Source of the DNA: Anaerohalosphaeraceae bacterium
GTDB lineage: Bacteria; Planctomycetota; Phycisphaerae; Sedimentisphaerales; Anaerohalosphaeraceae
Direction of reading: 5' to 3'
Length of the DNA: 64,000 nt
Assembly: GCA_035378985.1 (NCBI GenBank)
Contig: DAOSUR010000001.1
Location: forward strand, 62,001 to 126,000
Shown: in pieces, positions 1 to 7,730 of the stretch
Numbering within the stretch: position 1 is the first letter of the stretch
Layout: every line of letters starts with the position of its first letter
The notes under the pieces: model-generated
The model's database searches: none
Seen by the model: only the letters and a program-made list of their open reading frames with translations
Told to the model about the DNA's origin: nothing
Program-made: the position numbers and the translations under genes

Positions 1-225
1 GCTTTGGCTGAGTGTCCCGCCGGTAAACATCTGCAGGGTTTCTGCGGCACGCCCGAACGGCGTTTCTCTGTCCCGACTGGCCGCCTGTTTGGTAATCTGC
101 TCCTGGTCAAAGCCGGGAACCGGAATATGATAACCGATCCGGTAAATCACCAGCAGGGCCAGCGTGAACAAAATCTTGTTCCGCAGGTCCGGAATCTTAA
201 AGATGTTGACAAATGTCGCCAGCAT
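1..225 (-). CDS. secY: Protein translocase subunit SecY, N-terminal 75 residues (cut by window edge)
   Basis: SecY is the channel-forming subunit of the SecYEG translocon in the inner membrane. Only the first 75 residues are present; the rest lies beyond base 1. The visible part begins MLATFVNIFKIPDLRNKI, enters a first membrane helix at about residues 17-35, and has the RIGYHIPVPG segment typical of the first periplasmic turn. The ATG at 225 is preceded by GGAAGGA about 8 bases upstream. It follows rplO by 26 bases, the standard end of the spc operon, so co-transcription with the ribosomal proteins is likely. Confidence 0.95.
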   Translation of the reverse strand, partial: MLATFVNIFKIPDLRNKILFTLALLVIYRIGYHIPVPGFDQEQITKQAASRDRETPFGRAAETLQMFTGGTLSQS

Positions 226-251
226 GTTGTTGGTCCTTCCGTGTTCCTACC

Positions 252-701
252 TCAGGCCACCACTTTCGCCGTCCCGCCGCAGCCGGAAATCTTCTGTTCG
301 GCGCTCTTGCTGAACTTATGGGCCGAAACGACAAGCTTTTTGGTCAGCTCGCCGTCCCCCAAAATCTTGACCCGGCTTTGACAGCTTCGGACAAGTCCGA
401 CACCGGCCAGCTCCTTGACACCGATGGAATCGCCATCGCGGAAATACCGCTCCAGCTGCGAGACATTGACAATTTCATATCGCTCGGAAAACGGAGCATT
501 GCTGAAGCCCCGCTTGGCCAGCCGGCGGAACAGCGGCATCTGACCGCCTTCAAACGCCGGATGCAGCGAGAACCCGGAACGGCTCCGGTCGCCTTTGTGA
601 CCCCGTCCGGCTGTTTTGCCGTGTCCGCTGCCGGGACCTCGGCCGACTCGTTTCCGCTTCTTATTTGCCCCGACTAACGCTGTAATTTCATCACTTCGCA
701 T
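252..701 (-). CDS. rplO: 50S ribosomal protein L15
   Basis: L15 (uL15) is a late-assembling large-subunit protein. The 149-residue product has the diagnostic basic glycine-rich N-terminal motif GRGPGSGHGKTAGRGHKG at about residues 20-37 and a globular C-terminal half. An in-frame start 29 codons further upstream exists, but it would overlap rpsE; the ATG at 701 has a good AAGGTGG ribosome site and matches the family's usual beginning. Only 7 bases separate it from the rpsE stop. In most bacteria rpmD (L30) sits exactly here, and no such gene fits. Confidence 0.96.
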   Translation of the reverse strand: MRSDEITALVGANKKRKRVGRGPGSGHGKTAGRGHKGDRSRSGFSLHPAFEGGQMPLFRRLAKRGFSNAPFSERYEIVNVSQLERYFRDGDSIGVKELAGVGLVRSCQSRVKILGDGELTKKLVVSAHKFSKSAEQKISGCGGTAKVVA

Positions 702-708
702 GGTTGAC

Positions 709-1224
709 TCACCACCTTTTGACTGCTTCCACCGCGACCCCGCGGATTGATTCGATGGTTTCCTTATCCCGCAACTGCAGCAATCCATTCATCACGGCCT
801 TGACAACATTCTTGGCCGAGCGGCTGCCGTTGATTTTCGTCAGCACATTCCGAATCCCGGCATACTCCAAGACCGCACGGGCGCTCGAACCGGCAATCAC
901 ACCGGTACCCGGACTGGCCGGAATCATCGTAATCTGCGTCGCCCGGCTCTTTCCGATCACTTCGTGCGGAATCGTGCCGCCGACAACCGGAATCCGCTTC
1001 AGATTCTTTTTGGCGTCTTTGATGGCCTTCTCAACAGCCGGCGGAACCTCATTGGCCTTGCCGTATCCGACCCCGACTGTTCCATTCCGGTCTCCGACAA
1101 CCACCAGGGCCGAAAAACTGAATCGTCGCCCGCCTTTGACCACCTTGGCGTTCCGAAACACCTTCACCACCGTATCTTCCAGCGGCTGTTCGCCCTGCAT
1201 TGTAAGTCTGGTTTCTTCAGCCAA
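709..1224 (-). CDS. rpsE: 30S ribosomal protein S5
   Basis: S5 (uS5) helps form the mRNA entry channel and the accuracy centre of the small subunit. The 171-residue product has the S5 double-stranded RNA-binding domain (about residues 15-80, including KGGRRFSFSALVVVGD) and the C-terminal S5 fold with the PASPGTGVIAG loop. The chosen start is a TTG at 1224 because GGAGAA lies at correct spacing; an internal ATG at 1200 would remove the conserved first residues. It sits between rplR and rplO in the spc gene order. Confidence 0.95.
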   Translation of the reverse strand: MAEETRLTMQGEQPLEDTVVKVFRNAKVVKGGRRFSFSALVVVGDRNGTVGVGYGKANEVPPAVEKAIKDAKKNLKRIPVVGGTIPHEVIGKSRATQITMIPASPGTGVIAGSSARAVLEYAGIRNVLTKINGSRSAKNVVKAVMNGLLQLRDKETIESIRGVAVEAVKRW

Positions 1225-1266
1225 CTCTGTTCTCCGTTTCTGCAGGTTTCTTGCTTCCTGTCATTC

Positions 1267-1632
1267 CTAAAACTTCAGGCCCGCTTCGCGTGCTGCATCG
1301 GCCAGGGCCTTGACTCGGCCGTGATATTTATATCCGTTTCGGTCAAAACAGACCGCTCTGATTCCGATGTCCATCGCCTGTTTGGCCAGTGCGGTGCCGA
1401 TGATTTTGGCCGCCTCCCGATTGCCCCCGCTCTTGAGCTGTCCCCGAAGAGCCCGACTCATCGTGCTCGAGGAGGCCAGCGTCACCCCCGCTACATCATC
1501 AATAATCTGAGCGTAAATATGCCGGCTGGACCGAAATACCACCAGACGAGGACGCTCCGGCGTCCCGAAAATTTTTCTCCGCGACCGAAAATTACGCCGC
1601 AGCCGCGTTCGTTCGATTCGTTCTCTCTGCAT
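1267..1632 (-). CDS. rplR: 50S ribosomal protein L18
   Basis: L18 (uL18) binds 5S rRNA and, with L5, docks it on the large subunit. The 121-residue length is normal. The basic N-terminus (about residues 5-25) is followed by RPRLVVFRSSRHIYAQIID, the hallmark strand-helix segment of the family, and the protein ends with FDRNGYKYHGRVKALADAAR, the conserved 5S-binding tail. The ATG start at 1632 lies 23 bases after the rplF stop, so the two genes should be read from one message. Confidence 0.96.
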   Translation of the reverse strand: MQRERIERTRLRRNFRSRRKIFGTPERPRLVVFRSSRHIYAQIIDDVAGVTLASSSTMSRALRGQLKSGGNREAAKIIGTALAKQAMDIGIRAVCFDRNGYKYHGRVKALADAAREAGLKF

Positions 1633-1655
1633 CCAACTACTCCTGACCCGTTCAA

Positions 1656-2228
1656 TTACCCGCCGGAGGCAAAGGCCTTGCCTTCCTTGCGGATAACATG
1701 TTCGTCCGCATACCGTATTCCCTTGCCCTGATAGGGCTCCGGCGGTTTGACTCTGCGAATTTCCGCCGCAAACTGTCCGAGAACCTGCTTGTTGGCGCTG
1801 GACAGCACAAACACCGCCGGCGTCTCATTTCCTTTGGTCGCCGGCGTTTTGATTTCCACCTTCACTTCTTTCGGAATCGGCAGCTCCGCCGGCTTGGCGT
1901 ATCCGACGGATAAAATCAGCTTGCCGCCCTGTTCCTTCACACTGTAGCCGGTTCCGTAAATCAGCATTTCCTTTTGGAATCCCTGACTGACCCCCTTGAC
2001 CATGTTGTTCAGCAGAGCACGGGTCGTTCCGTGAAGGGCTTTCTTCTGCCGATTTTCCGGCTCCGGATTGCTCACTTCAATTTTCCCGTCCGCAATCCGA
2101 ACCTGGATTTCCGGCCGACACTGCATTTGAAGAGTTCCCTTCGGACCGCTGACCTTGATCAGCAGCCCCGACTGCTCCACCTTCACCCCGCTGGGAATCT
2201 GAATTGCCTTTTTTCCGATTCGACTCAT
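1656..2228 (-). CDS. rplF: 50S ribosomal protein L6
   Basis: L6 (uL6) lies near the base of the L7/L12 stalk and the sarcin-ricin loop. Two repeated L6 alpha-beta domains are visible (about residues 10-85 and 90-165). The second contains KPPEPYQGKGIRYADE, the conserved GKG/IRY region. At 190 residues it is slightly longer than the usual 175-180, from a short insertion near residues 125-135 and a short C-terminal tail. Its ATG immediately follows the rpsH stop with no intervening base, suggesting translational coupling. Confidence 0.96.
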   Translation of the reverse strand: MSRIGKKAIQIPSGVKVEQSGLLIKVSGPKGTLQMQCRPEIQVRIADGKIEVSNPEPENRQKKALHGTTRALLNNMVKGVSQGFQKEMLIYGTGYSVKEQGGKLILSVGYAKPAELPIPKEVKVEIKTPATKGNETPAVFVLSSANKQVLGQFAAEIRRVKPPEPYQGKGIRYADEHVIRKEGKAFASGG

Positions 2229-2627
2229 TTAGCTCACCATGCAAAGTAATTCGCCGCCGATATGGTCCCGACGGCAGACTCGATCGCTTACCACACCTCG
2301 ACTCGTGGATAAAATCGATATGCCCATCCCATTCAGAACAACAGGCAAATCGTCCACACCGCAATATCTCCGGCGCCCGGGCGTGCTGACCCGCTTAATC
2401 ATCTGAATGACGGGCCTGCCGTCCGGGGTATATTTCAGAAAGACCCGAAGCAGTCCCTGCTTGCCGTCATCAATCCGATCATAATCCCGAATATAACCTT
2501 CCTCTTTCAGAACCGCCGCAATCCCTTCGCATACCTTGGAGGCCTTCACCTGAACCTGCGAACGGCCGACTCGCGACGCGTTCCGTATCCTGGTTAACAT
2601 ATCAGCTATCGGATCACCTAAACTCAT
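2229..2627 (-). CDS. rpsH: 30S ribosomal protein S8
   Basis: S8 (uS8) is a primary 16S rRNA-binding protein and in E. coli is the translational repressor of the spc operon. The 132-residue product begins MSLGDPIADMLTRIRNA, the family signature, and carries the C-terminal STSRGVVSD motif. The ATG at 2627 is preferred over one four codons upstream because of a nearby GGAGAG site and the family start. The stop abuts rplF. Whether S8 autoregulation operates here is not visible: no clear copy of the S8 rRNA site stood out around rplE. Confidence 0.95.
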   Translation of the reverse strand: MSLGDPIADMLTRIRNASRVGRSQVQVKASKVCEGIAAVLKEEGYIRDYDRIDDGKQGLLRVFLKYTPDGRPVIQMIKRVSTPGRRRYCGVDDLPVVLNGMGISILSTSRGVVSDRVCRRDHIGGELLCMVS

Positions 2628-2663
2628 GAATCTCTCCAAAAAAAACGTCCGGTCTGCCGCCGT

Positions 2664-2849
2664 TTACCAGCTGGCCTTCTTGACGCCCGGAATCTTCCCT
2701 TCGTTGGCCAATTTCCGAAAACAAATCCGGCAAATCTTAAACTTTCGATAAACCGCCCGAGCCCGCCCGCAGATTTGACACCGCGTATAAGCACGGCTCC
2801 GAAATTTCGGTTTCTTTCTCGCCTTGTTTTCCAGTGCCTTGGTGGACAT
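2664..2849 (-). CDS. rpsN: 30S ribosomal protein S14, zinc-binding type
   Basis: S14 (uS14) sits in the head of the small subunit. At 61 residues this is the short zinc-binding form, with two CxxC pairs (CQIC at about residues 24-27 and CRIC at about 40-43) framing a basic linker, and the tail IPGVKKASW found in this form. It lies between rplE and rpsH as expected, with 26 bases to rplE and 36 to rpsH. No zinc-free long paralogue is in the window, so the ribosome here should need zinc for this protein. Confidence 0.96.
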   Translation of the reverse strand: MSTKALENKARKKPKFRSRAYTRCQICGRARAVYRKFKICRICFRKLANEGKIPGVKKASW

Positions 2850-2875
2850 ATCCGTCTCCCGCGCTCTTCGTATTC

Positions 2876-3415
2876 TTACGACCGAAACGGCATCCCGAAC
2901 AGCCGCAGCAGCTCACGGCCTTCTTCATCCGTCTTGGCGCTCGTTACAAATGTAATATTCATCCCCTGATTCACCTCAATCCGGGCCGCATCAATTTCCG
3001 GAAAGACGCTCTGCTCATCCAGACCCATCGAATAATTCCCATGGCCGTCAAATCCGTTGGGATTCAGCCCGCGAAAGTCTTTCACCCGCGGAATAGCCAG
3101 GTTAATCAGGCGGTCCAGAAACTCATACATCCGCTCCCGGCGAAGGGTCACCTTCAGGCCCGTCTTGTCTCCCTGACGCACCTTAAAGTTCGAAACACTC
3201 TTCTTCGCCGCACAGATCAGCGGTTTCTGCCCGGTTATCACCGTCAAATCCCGCATCGCCATATCCAGAAACTTCTTGTCCTGCGTGGCTTTTCCGACAC
3301 CCATCGAAACCACAATCTTTTCCAGACGCGGAACAGCCATCGGCGTCGTGTATCCAAACTTCTCTTTCAGCGCCGGAACAATCTTCGATTTATATAAAAC
3401 CTTCAAACGAGCCAT
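2876..3415 (-). CDS. rplE: 50S ribosomal protein L5
   Basis: L5 (uL5) binds 5S rRNA and contacts the P-site tRNA. The 179-residue product contains the family motifs VPRLEKIVVSMGVG (about residues 28-41) and ITGQKPLICAAKKSVSNFK (about 62-80), and the C-terminal GMNITFVTSAKTDEEGREL. A GTG two codons upstream is possible, but the ATG at 3415 has AAGGTG at ideal spacing. It is 17 bases downstream of rplX. Confidence 0.95.
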   Translation of the reverse strand: MARLKVLYKSKIVPALKEKFGYTTPMAVPRLEKIVVSMGVGKATQDKKFLDMAMRDLTVITGQKPLICAAKKSVSNFKVRQGDKTGLKVTLRRERMYEFLDRLINLAIPRVKDFRGLNPNGFDGHGNYSMGLDEQSVFPEIDAARIEVNQGMNITFVTSAKTDEEGRELLRLFGMPFRS

Positions 3416-3432
3416 ATTCACTTCACCTTACG

Positions 3433-3771
3433 TTATTTCTGCTTGGCTTTCCGCACAATTCCGATTTCCGTTCCGTCCGCGGCCGTCCGCTTCTTGACAC
3501 CCTTCGAATCCGAAACAAACCGAACCCGAGTCCCTTTGTTGGTCTTGGGATGCACCGGCAGCAGATTGCTCAGATGAATCGGACGCTCTATCCGAATTCG
3601 TCCGCCCTGCGGGTTCTTTTGCGAAGGCCGGACATGCTTGTAAACCAGGTTGACCCCTTCCACCAGCGCCTGTTCCTTGCCCGGTATCACCCGAATCACC
3701 CGGCCGGTTACACCCTTCTGGTCCCCGGAAATCACCTGCACCATATCGCCTTTTTTAATATGTCTTGCCAT
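3433..3771 (-). CDS. rplX: 50S ribosomal protein L24
   Basis: L24 (uL24) is an assembly initiator that binds the 5' end of 23S rRNA. The KOW motif is clear at about residues 7-33 (KGDMVQVISGDQKGVTGRV). It is followed by VEGVNLVYKHVRPSQKNPQG and the short basic C-terminal region usual in bacteria. Length (112 residues) is normal. It lies 23 bases downstream of rplN, with an ATG start. Confidence 0.95.
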   Translation of the reverse strand: MARHIKKGDMVQVISGDQKGVTGRVIRVIPGKEQALVEGVNLVYKHVRPSQKNPQGGRIRIERPIHLSNLLPVHPKTNKGTRVRFVSDSKGVKKRTAADGTEIGIVRKAKQK

Positions 3772-3794
3772 ATCCGTTCTCGGCTTTCCTCACA

Positions 3795-4184
3795 CTAAAC
3801 CACTTCACTGGCCAGCGAGATAATTTTCATAAAGTTTTTCTCGCGAAGTTCCCGAGCCACCGCCCCGAAAATTCTCGTCCCGATCGGATTATTCTCATTG
3901 TCAATAATCACCGCCGCATTGCTGTCAAACCGAACATAGCTGCCGTCCGGGCGCCGGACCGGATACTTCGTGCGGATAATCACGCACTTGTACACCTTCT
4001 TGCGGTCCAGCTGACAGCTGGGCAAGTGCTTCTTAATCGCCACGCACACGATATCCCCGATGCTGGCCGTTACCCGGGTGTACTTGCCTTTTCGGGCACT
4101 GCTCTTGCCCAGCACTCGAATACACTGAGCTGTTTTGACGCCGCTGTTGTCGGCGATTTCCAACATGGTTTCCTGCTGTATCAC
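3795..4184 (-). CDS. rplN: 50S ribosomal protein L14
   Basis: L14 (uL14) lies at the subunit interface and takes part in bridges to 16S rRNA. The product begins IQQETMLEIADNSGVK, the strongly conserved start of the family, and ends in NFMKIISLASEVV. It is 129 residues instead of the usual 122; the extra residues sit in the middle, around PSCQLDRKKVYKC. The start is a GTG at 4184, chosen because AGGAT precedes it at good spacing and because it gives the family N-terminus. Confidence 0.95.
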   Translation of the reverse strand: MIQQETMLEIADNSGVKTAQCIRVLGKSSARKGKYTRVTASIGDIVCVAIKKHLPSCQLDRKKVYKCVIIRTKYPVRRPDGSYVRFDSNAAVIIDNENNPIGTRIFGAVARELREKNFMKIISLASEVV

Positions 4185-4195
4185 GGCTGCATCCT

Positions 4196-4459
4196 TTACT
4201 CTTTGACCGCTTTCTGCAATATCTTCACCAGCCGCCAGCTCTTGCGCTTGCTGATGGGGCGGCAGGGAGTAATTTCCACAAAATCGCCTACGCCGGCCTC
4301 GTTGGCCGGGTCGTGAACCGCCAGCTTCGTGCGGCGGCGGATATATTTTTCATACTGCGGATGCTTCATCAGATAATCAATCCGCACCACAATGCTCTTG
4401 TCTCCGCTGCGGCTGACGACTGTCCCGCATTTTTTCTGAATCTTTTTCACTGGTTCCAT
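4196..4459 (-). CDS. rpsQ: 30S ribosomal protein S17
   Basis: S17 (uS17) is a primary 16S rRNA binder with an OB fold. The 87-residue product shows KCGTVVSRSGDKSIVVRID (about residues 9-27), the loop HPQYEKYIRRRTKLAVHD, and the VEITPCRPISKRKSWRLV segment diagnostic for the family. A GTG two codons upstream directly follows the rpmC stop; the ATG at 4459 matches the usual length slightly better. Reading is effectively continuous from rpmC, so coupling is likely. Confidence 0.94.
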   Translation of the reverse strand: MEPVKKIQKKCGTVVSRSGDKSIVVRIDYLMKHPQYEKYIRRRTKLAVHDPANEAGVGDFVEITPCRPISKRKSWRLVKILQKAVKE

Positions 4460-4465
4460 ATCCAC

Positions 4466-4663
4466 TTACCGGGTCTTCCGTTCTTCCTCGCGCAGTACCG
4501 TTTTGATGCGGGCAATATCCCGACGGATATTGCGAATCACATGACGGTTCTGCAAATTTTCCGTCACCGCCTGACAGCGAAGTTCAAAAACCTTCCGCTG
4601 CAGTTCCTGAAGCTTTTCCAGGCGTTCATCCGTTCGCAGTTCTCGTATTTCCGATATCTTCAT
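4466..4663 (-). CDS. rpmC: 50S ribosomal protein L29
   Basis: L29 (uL29) lies at the nascent-chain exit and helps form the docking site for trigger factor and SRP. The 65-residue product is two antiparallel helices: MKISEIRELRTDERLEKL leads into the conserved ELQRKVFELRCQ segment, and the second helix reads RNIRRDIARIKTVLREEE. The ATG at 4663 is 15 bases after the rplP stop, and the gene runs straight into rpsQ. Confidence 0.94.
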   Translation of the reverse strand: MKISEIRELRTDERLEKLQELQRKVFELRCQAVTENLQNRHVIRNIRRDIARIKTVLREEERKTR

Positions 4664-4678
4664 AGGTGCATCCCTTTT

Positions 4679-5101
4679 TTATCCGAGCGAGTGACGACGG
4701 GTGACAAAGCGGCACCGAATCGGCATCTTGTGCGCCACACGCAGCAGCGCTTCTTTGGCAACGCTTTCCTCCACGCCGCCGATTTCAAACAGAATCGTCC
4801 CCGGCTTTACACGCGCCACCCAGCCGGCCACCTCAGCTTTCCCTTTTCCCATTCGGGTTTCCAGCGGCTTGGCCGTATAGGAGTGATCCGGGAAGATTCG
4901 AATATACACCTTTCCTTCACGGTGAAGGTAATGAGTCGCCGCCACACGGCCGGCCTCAATCTGTCGTCCCGTAATCCAGTGCGCCGAAAGGGCCTGAAGA
5001 CCGTATTCTCCGAACGCCACGTAATTTTTTCGGGTTGCAACTCCTTTCAGCGTTCCTCGCTGATGCTTGCGGTATTTAACTCGTTTGGGCATTAAGGCCA
5101 T
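4679..5101 (-). CDS. rplP: 50S ribosomal protein L16
   Basis: L16 (uL16) helps build the A-site tRNA-binding region of the large subunit. The product begins MALMPKRVKYRKHQRG, has the conserved GRVAATHY-type segment and KGKAEVAGWVARVKPG, and ends in KMPIRCRFVTR. Three nearby starts exist (TTG 5107, ATG 5101, ATG 5092); ATG 5101 is best placed behind GAGGTGG. Length (140 residues) is normal. It lies 30 bases after rpsC. Confidence 0.95.
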   Translation of the reverse strand: MALMPKRVKYRKHQRGTLKGVATRKNYVAFGEYGLQALSAHWITGRQIEAGRVAATHYLHREGKVYIRIFPDHSYTAKPLETRMGKGKAEVAGWVARVKPGTILFEIGGVEESVAKEALLRVAHKMPIRCRFVTRRHSLG

Positions 5102-5131
5102 AAGCAAACCACCTCTTTCAGCAATCTGTCC

Positions 5132-5917
5132 TTATGCTTCCTGACTCATATTCTCCGCCGGGCTGTCTGTCACGGCGGAAGACTCCTCGGAAACCGGCGA
5201 CTCCCCTGCACGTTCGCGAGGACCCCGACGAGGCCGGCCGGCCCGACGCGGCTTTACCGGAGCCTTGGCAATCGCCTCTTCCCCGAATTTCCCTTTATAA
5301 ATCCATACTTTAATTCCAATTGTACCATAGGTCGTGCGAGCAACCGCCAGACCGTAATCCACATTCGCATCCAGCGTCTGCAGCGGAATCGAGCCCATCT
5401 TCTGGGTTTCACTGCGGGCAATTTCCGCCCCCGCCAGACGCCCGCTGCAGATAATCTTGACCCCCAGTGCGCCGGCATTCATCACATTCTCACAGGCCGT
5501 CTTCATTGCACGCCGATACGCCGCCCGTTTCTTAATCTGTTCTGAAATGCTCTCCGCGACCAGCGTCGCATCCAGATTCGGCTCTTTGATTTCAATCACA
5601 TTGATGCTCACCTTGCGGTCGATCAGCGCCTCGAGTTCCTCACGCAGTTTGTCAACTTCCGTACCTCTTGGACCAATCACCATTCCCGGTCGGGCCGTAT
5701 GAAGGGTTACCTTGACTTCATTGCGGGTTCGGGCAATCTCCACCTTCGAGACCGCTGCGTACGGGGGCTGACGGTTGAATTTCTTGTCCACGTACTCCCG
5801 CAATTTGTAATCCTCAATCAAAAACTCCCCGTAGTTGGCCTTCGGAGCAAACCACGTGCTCTGCCACGGCAGCGTGATACCTGTTCGAAACCCGATCGGC
5901 GATGTCTTTTGACCCAT
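5132..5917 (-). CDS. rpsC: 30S ribosomal protein S3
   Basis: S3 (uS3) forms part of the mRNA entry tunnel and helicase. Visible are the MGQKTSPIGFRTGI start, the KH domain with its VIGPRG loop (about residues 80-87), and the C-terminal S3 domain with IKVWIYKGKF. At 261 residues it exceeds the E. coli protein (233), owing to a low-complexity tail: a basic PRRAGRPRRGPRERAG stretch, then an acidic Ser/Glu-rich end. The tail is presumably flexible and surface-exposed. The gene follows rplV by 18 bases. Confidence 0.96.
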   Translation of the reverse strand: MGQKTSPIGFRTGITLPWQSTWFAPKANYGEFLIEDYKLREYVDKKFNRQPPYAAVSKVEIARTRNEVKVTLHTARPGMVIGPRGTEVDKLREELEALIDRKVSINVIEIKEPNLDATLVAESISEQIKKRAAYRRAMKTACENVMNAGALGVKIICSGRLAGAEIARSETQKMGSIPLQTLDANVDYGLAVARTTYGTIGIKVWIYKGKFGEEAIAKAPVKPRRAGRPRRGPRERAGESPVSEESSAVTDSPAENMSQEA

Positions 5918-5935
5918 AAATGCCTCAATTTCCGA

Positions 5936-6484
5936 TTATTGCTGGGATACAGAAACAATAATATGACTGGCCTCTTTGCGAATCGGATGAGCACGACCGC
6001 GGTCTTTGGCCCGCCATGCTTTGGTGCCGATTCGACGCCCTGCCGGATCGACCCTCGCTTCCGACACAACCAGATTCTCCACATCCGCCTCCTGTTCATC
6101 CGCATTGGCAATGGCGCTCTGCAGGACCTTTCGAACCGCTTCCGCCGCGCGCTTCCGAGTGAACTGGAGGATATCCAGCGCCTCCTGAACCTCACGCCCC
6201 TGAATCAGCTGTGTAACCAAATGCACCTTGCGGGGCGACATCGGAGCATAGCGGTACATCGCCCGCCACTGAGAAATATCCTGGACTTCCACCCCCAGGG
6301 CTTCCGCCAGCCGGCGGACGTCTTCTGAAGTAGGCGTCGGTGTCAGAAATCCCTTCCGCCAGTTTCGAAGCGCCCGAACCGCATCCTGCTCGCTGCGGCC
6401 GCCGCGGGCCAGATGACCCGCCAGCTGCTGGAGCGTCATCTTCCGCTGCCGGCAAATCTGATTGAATTTCTTTACATTCAGCAT
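5936..6484 (-). CDS. rplV: 50S ribosomal protein L22 with an extra N-terminal XRE-like helix-turn-helix domain
   Basis: L22 (uL22) lines the peptide exit tunnel with a long beta-hairpin. The canonical protein occupies about residues 74-182: RYAPMSPRKVHLVTQLIQG, the alpha-helical core, and the tunnel hairpin with DPAGRRIGTKAWRAKDRG. In front lies an added domain of about 72 residues that reads like a Cro/CI-type DNA-binding domain: MTLQQLAGHLARG at residues 16-28, RALRNWRKG, then TSEDVRRLAEALGVEVQDI. The ATG at 6484 has AAGG about 9 bases upstream, and no better start lies at the domain border, so the fusion appears translated. Usual bacterial L22 is about 110-120 residues. The role of the extra domain (RNA binding, DNA binding or a structural ribosome extension) is unknown. 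Confidence 0.93.
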   Translation of the reverse strand: MLNVKKFNQICRQRKMTLQQLAGHLARGGRSEQDAVRALRNWRKGFLTPTPTSEDVRRLAEALGVEVQDISQWRAMYRYAPMSPRKVHLVTQLIQGREVQEALDILQFTRKRAAEAVRKVLQSAIANADEQEADVENLVVSEARVDPAGRRIGTKAWRAKDRGRAHPIRKEASHIIVSVSQQ

Positions 6485-6539
6485 AAGTTCACAACCTTAT
6501 TGGGTCGATTTTCCTTCCTGATTCACACGTTGAAAAAAC

Positions 6540-6818
6540 TTATTTGGCCTCTTCTTTCTTGGCTCCGGAGTGACCGCGGAACGTGCGGGTCATTGAAAAT
6601 TCTCCCAGTTTATGGCCCACCATATCTTCTGTAATAAAAACTTTATGGAACATCTTTCCGTTGTGGACCAAAAAAGTATACCCGACAAACTCCGGTATCA
6701 CCGTGCAGGCACGAGCCCATGTCTTAATCGGTTCTTTGCTGCCCGTTTCCATCTGACGACGGACCTTCAGATACAACTTCTCATCGACATACGGCCCTTT
6801 TTTTCGCGAGCGTCCCAT
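6540..6818 (-). CDS. rpsS: 30S ribosomal protein S19
   Basis: S19 (uS19) sits in the small-subunit head and contacts S13 and A-site tRNA. The 92-residue product begins MGRSRKKGPYVDEKL and contains TWARACTVIPEFVGYTFLVH and the VGHKLGEFSMTRTFRGH signature, giving an unambiguous match. It lies between rplB and rplV, with 42 bases to rplB and 55 bases to the extended rplV start. That second gap is longer than most in this operon, but no separate promoter was recognised in it. Confidence 0.96.
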   Translation of the reverse strand: MGRSRKKGPYVDEKLYLKVRRQMETGSKEPIKTWARACTVIPEFVGYTFLVHNGKMFHKVFITEDMVGHKLGEFSMTRTFRGHSGAKKEEAK

Positions 6819-6860
6819 TCAACTACCTCTTTGTTTTCTGTTGCTCTTGCCTCATCCGGC

Positions 6861-7715
6861 CTACAGCACTAACTGAACACCCTGATTGCTCTTGCGGCGG
6901 CGAATAATCCGTCGGCTGCTCACCTTGCGCGGATTCCGTGTCTTGCCGCCCTTGGCCAGCACACCCGTCGGAGAACACGGATGCCGACCGCCGTTGGCAC
7001 GGCCCTCACCGCCGCCCAGCGGGTGCGCTACCGGGTTCATTGCTTTTCCGCGAACATGCGGGCGAATTCCCTTATGACGATTCCGGCCGGCCTTGCCGAC
7101 CTTGACGTTCTGATAATCCGAATTGCTCAGCTGCCCGATGGTCGCCCGGCATTCCTTGCGAACCATTCTCATTTCACCGCTGGGCAGAATAATCGTCACC
7201 CAGTCCCCTTCCTTGGCCATCACACGGGCGACACCCCCGGCCGTGCGAACCAGTTTGCCGCCCTGACCTGCCTCCAGCTCAATATTGTGAATCTCCACAC
7301 CCACCGGAATAAACTCCAGCGGCATTGCATTGCCGACTTTCGGCTCCACCGAAGGGCCGCTTTCGACCGTCTGCCCCACCTGAATACCCTGCGGAGCCAG
7401 AATGTAGCGTTTCTCACCGTCTTCGTACTGCACCAGCGAGATAAAGCAGTTGCGGTTCGGGTCATACTCAATCGTCAGAACCTTCGCCGGCATATTGTCC
7501 TTATTCCGCTTGAAATCGATAATCCGGTAAATCCGGCGCCCGCCGCCCCCGCGGAACCGAACTGTCGTCTCTCCGGTATTGTTTCGGCCGCCGCTCTTTT
7601 TGATGCGGACACACAAACTCTTCTCCGGACGAAACGCCGTCAATTCCTTCTTATAATCAATCACCGAAGCATTGCGGCGCCCGGGACTGGTCGGTCTATA
7701 AACTCGAATGGCCAT
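6861..7715 (-). CDS. rplB: 50S ribosomal protein L2
   Basis: L2 (uL2) is needed for subunit association and lies close to the peptidyl-transferase centre. The 284-residue product has the N-terminal OB domain, the SH3-like middle domain, and the key loop VAHPLGGGEGRANGGRHP, which includes the conserved histidine of the GGGEGR region. The C-terminus is the usual basic tail with TRNPRKVSSRRIIRRRK. The start is ATG at 7715; rplW ends 15 bases upstream. Confidence 0.97.
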   Translation of the reverse strand: MAIRVYRPTSPGRRNASVIDYKKELTAFRPEKSLCVRIKKSGGRNNTGETTVRFRGGGGRRIYRIIDFKRNKDNMPAKVLTIEYDPNRNCFISLVQYEDGEKRYILAPQGIQVGQTVESGPSVEPKVGNAMPLEFIPVGVEIHNIELEAGQGGKLVRTAGGVARVMAKEGDWVTIILPSGEMRMVRKECRATIGQLSNSDYQNVKVGKAGRNRHKGIRPHVRGKAMNPVAHPLGGGEGRANGGRHPCSPTGVLAKGGKTRNPRKVSSRRIIRRRKSNQGVQLVL

Positions 7716-7730
7716 AGTGCATTCCCTTAT

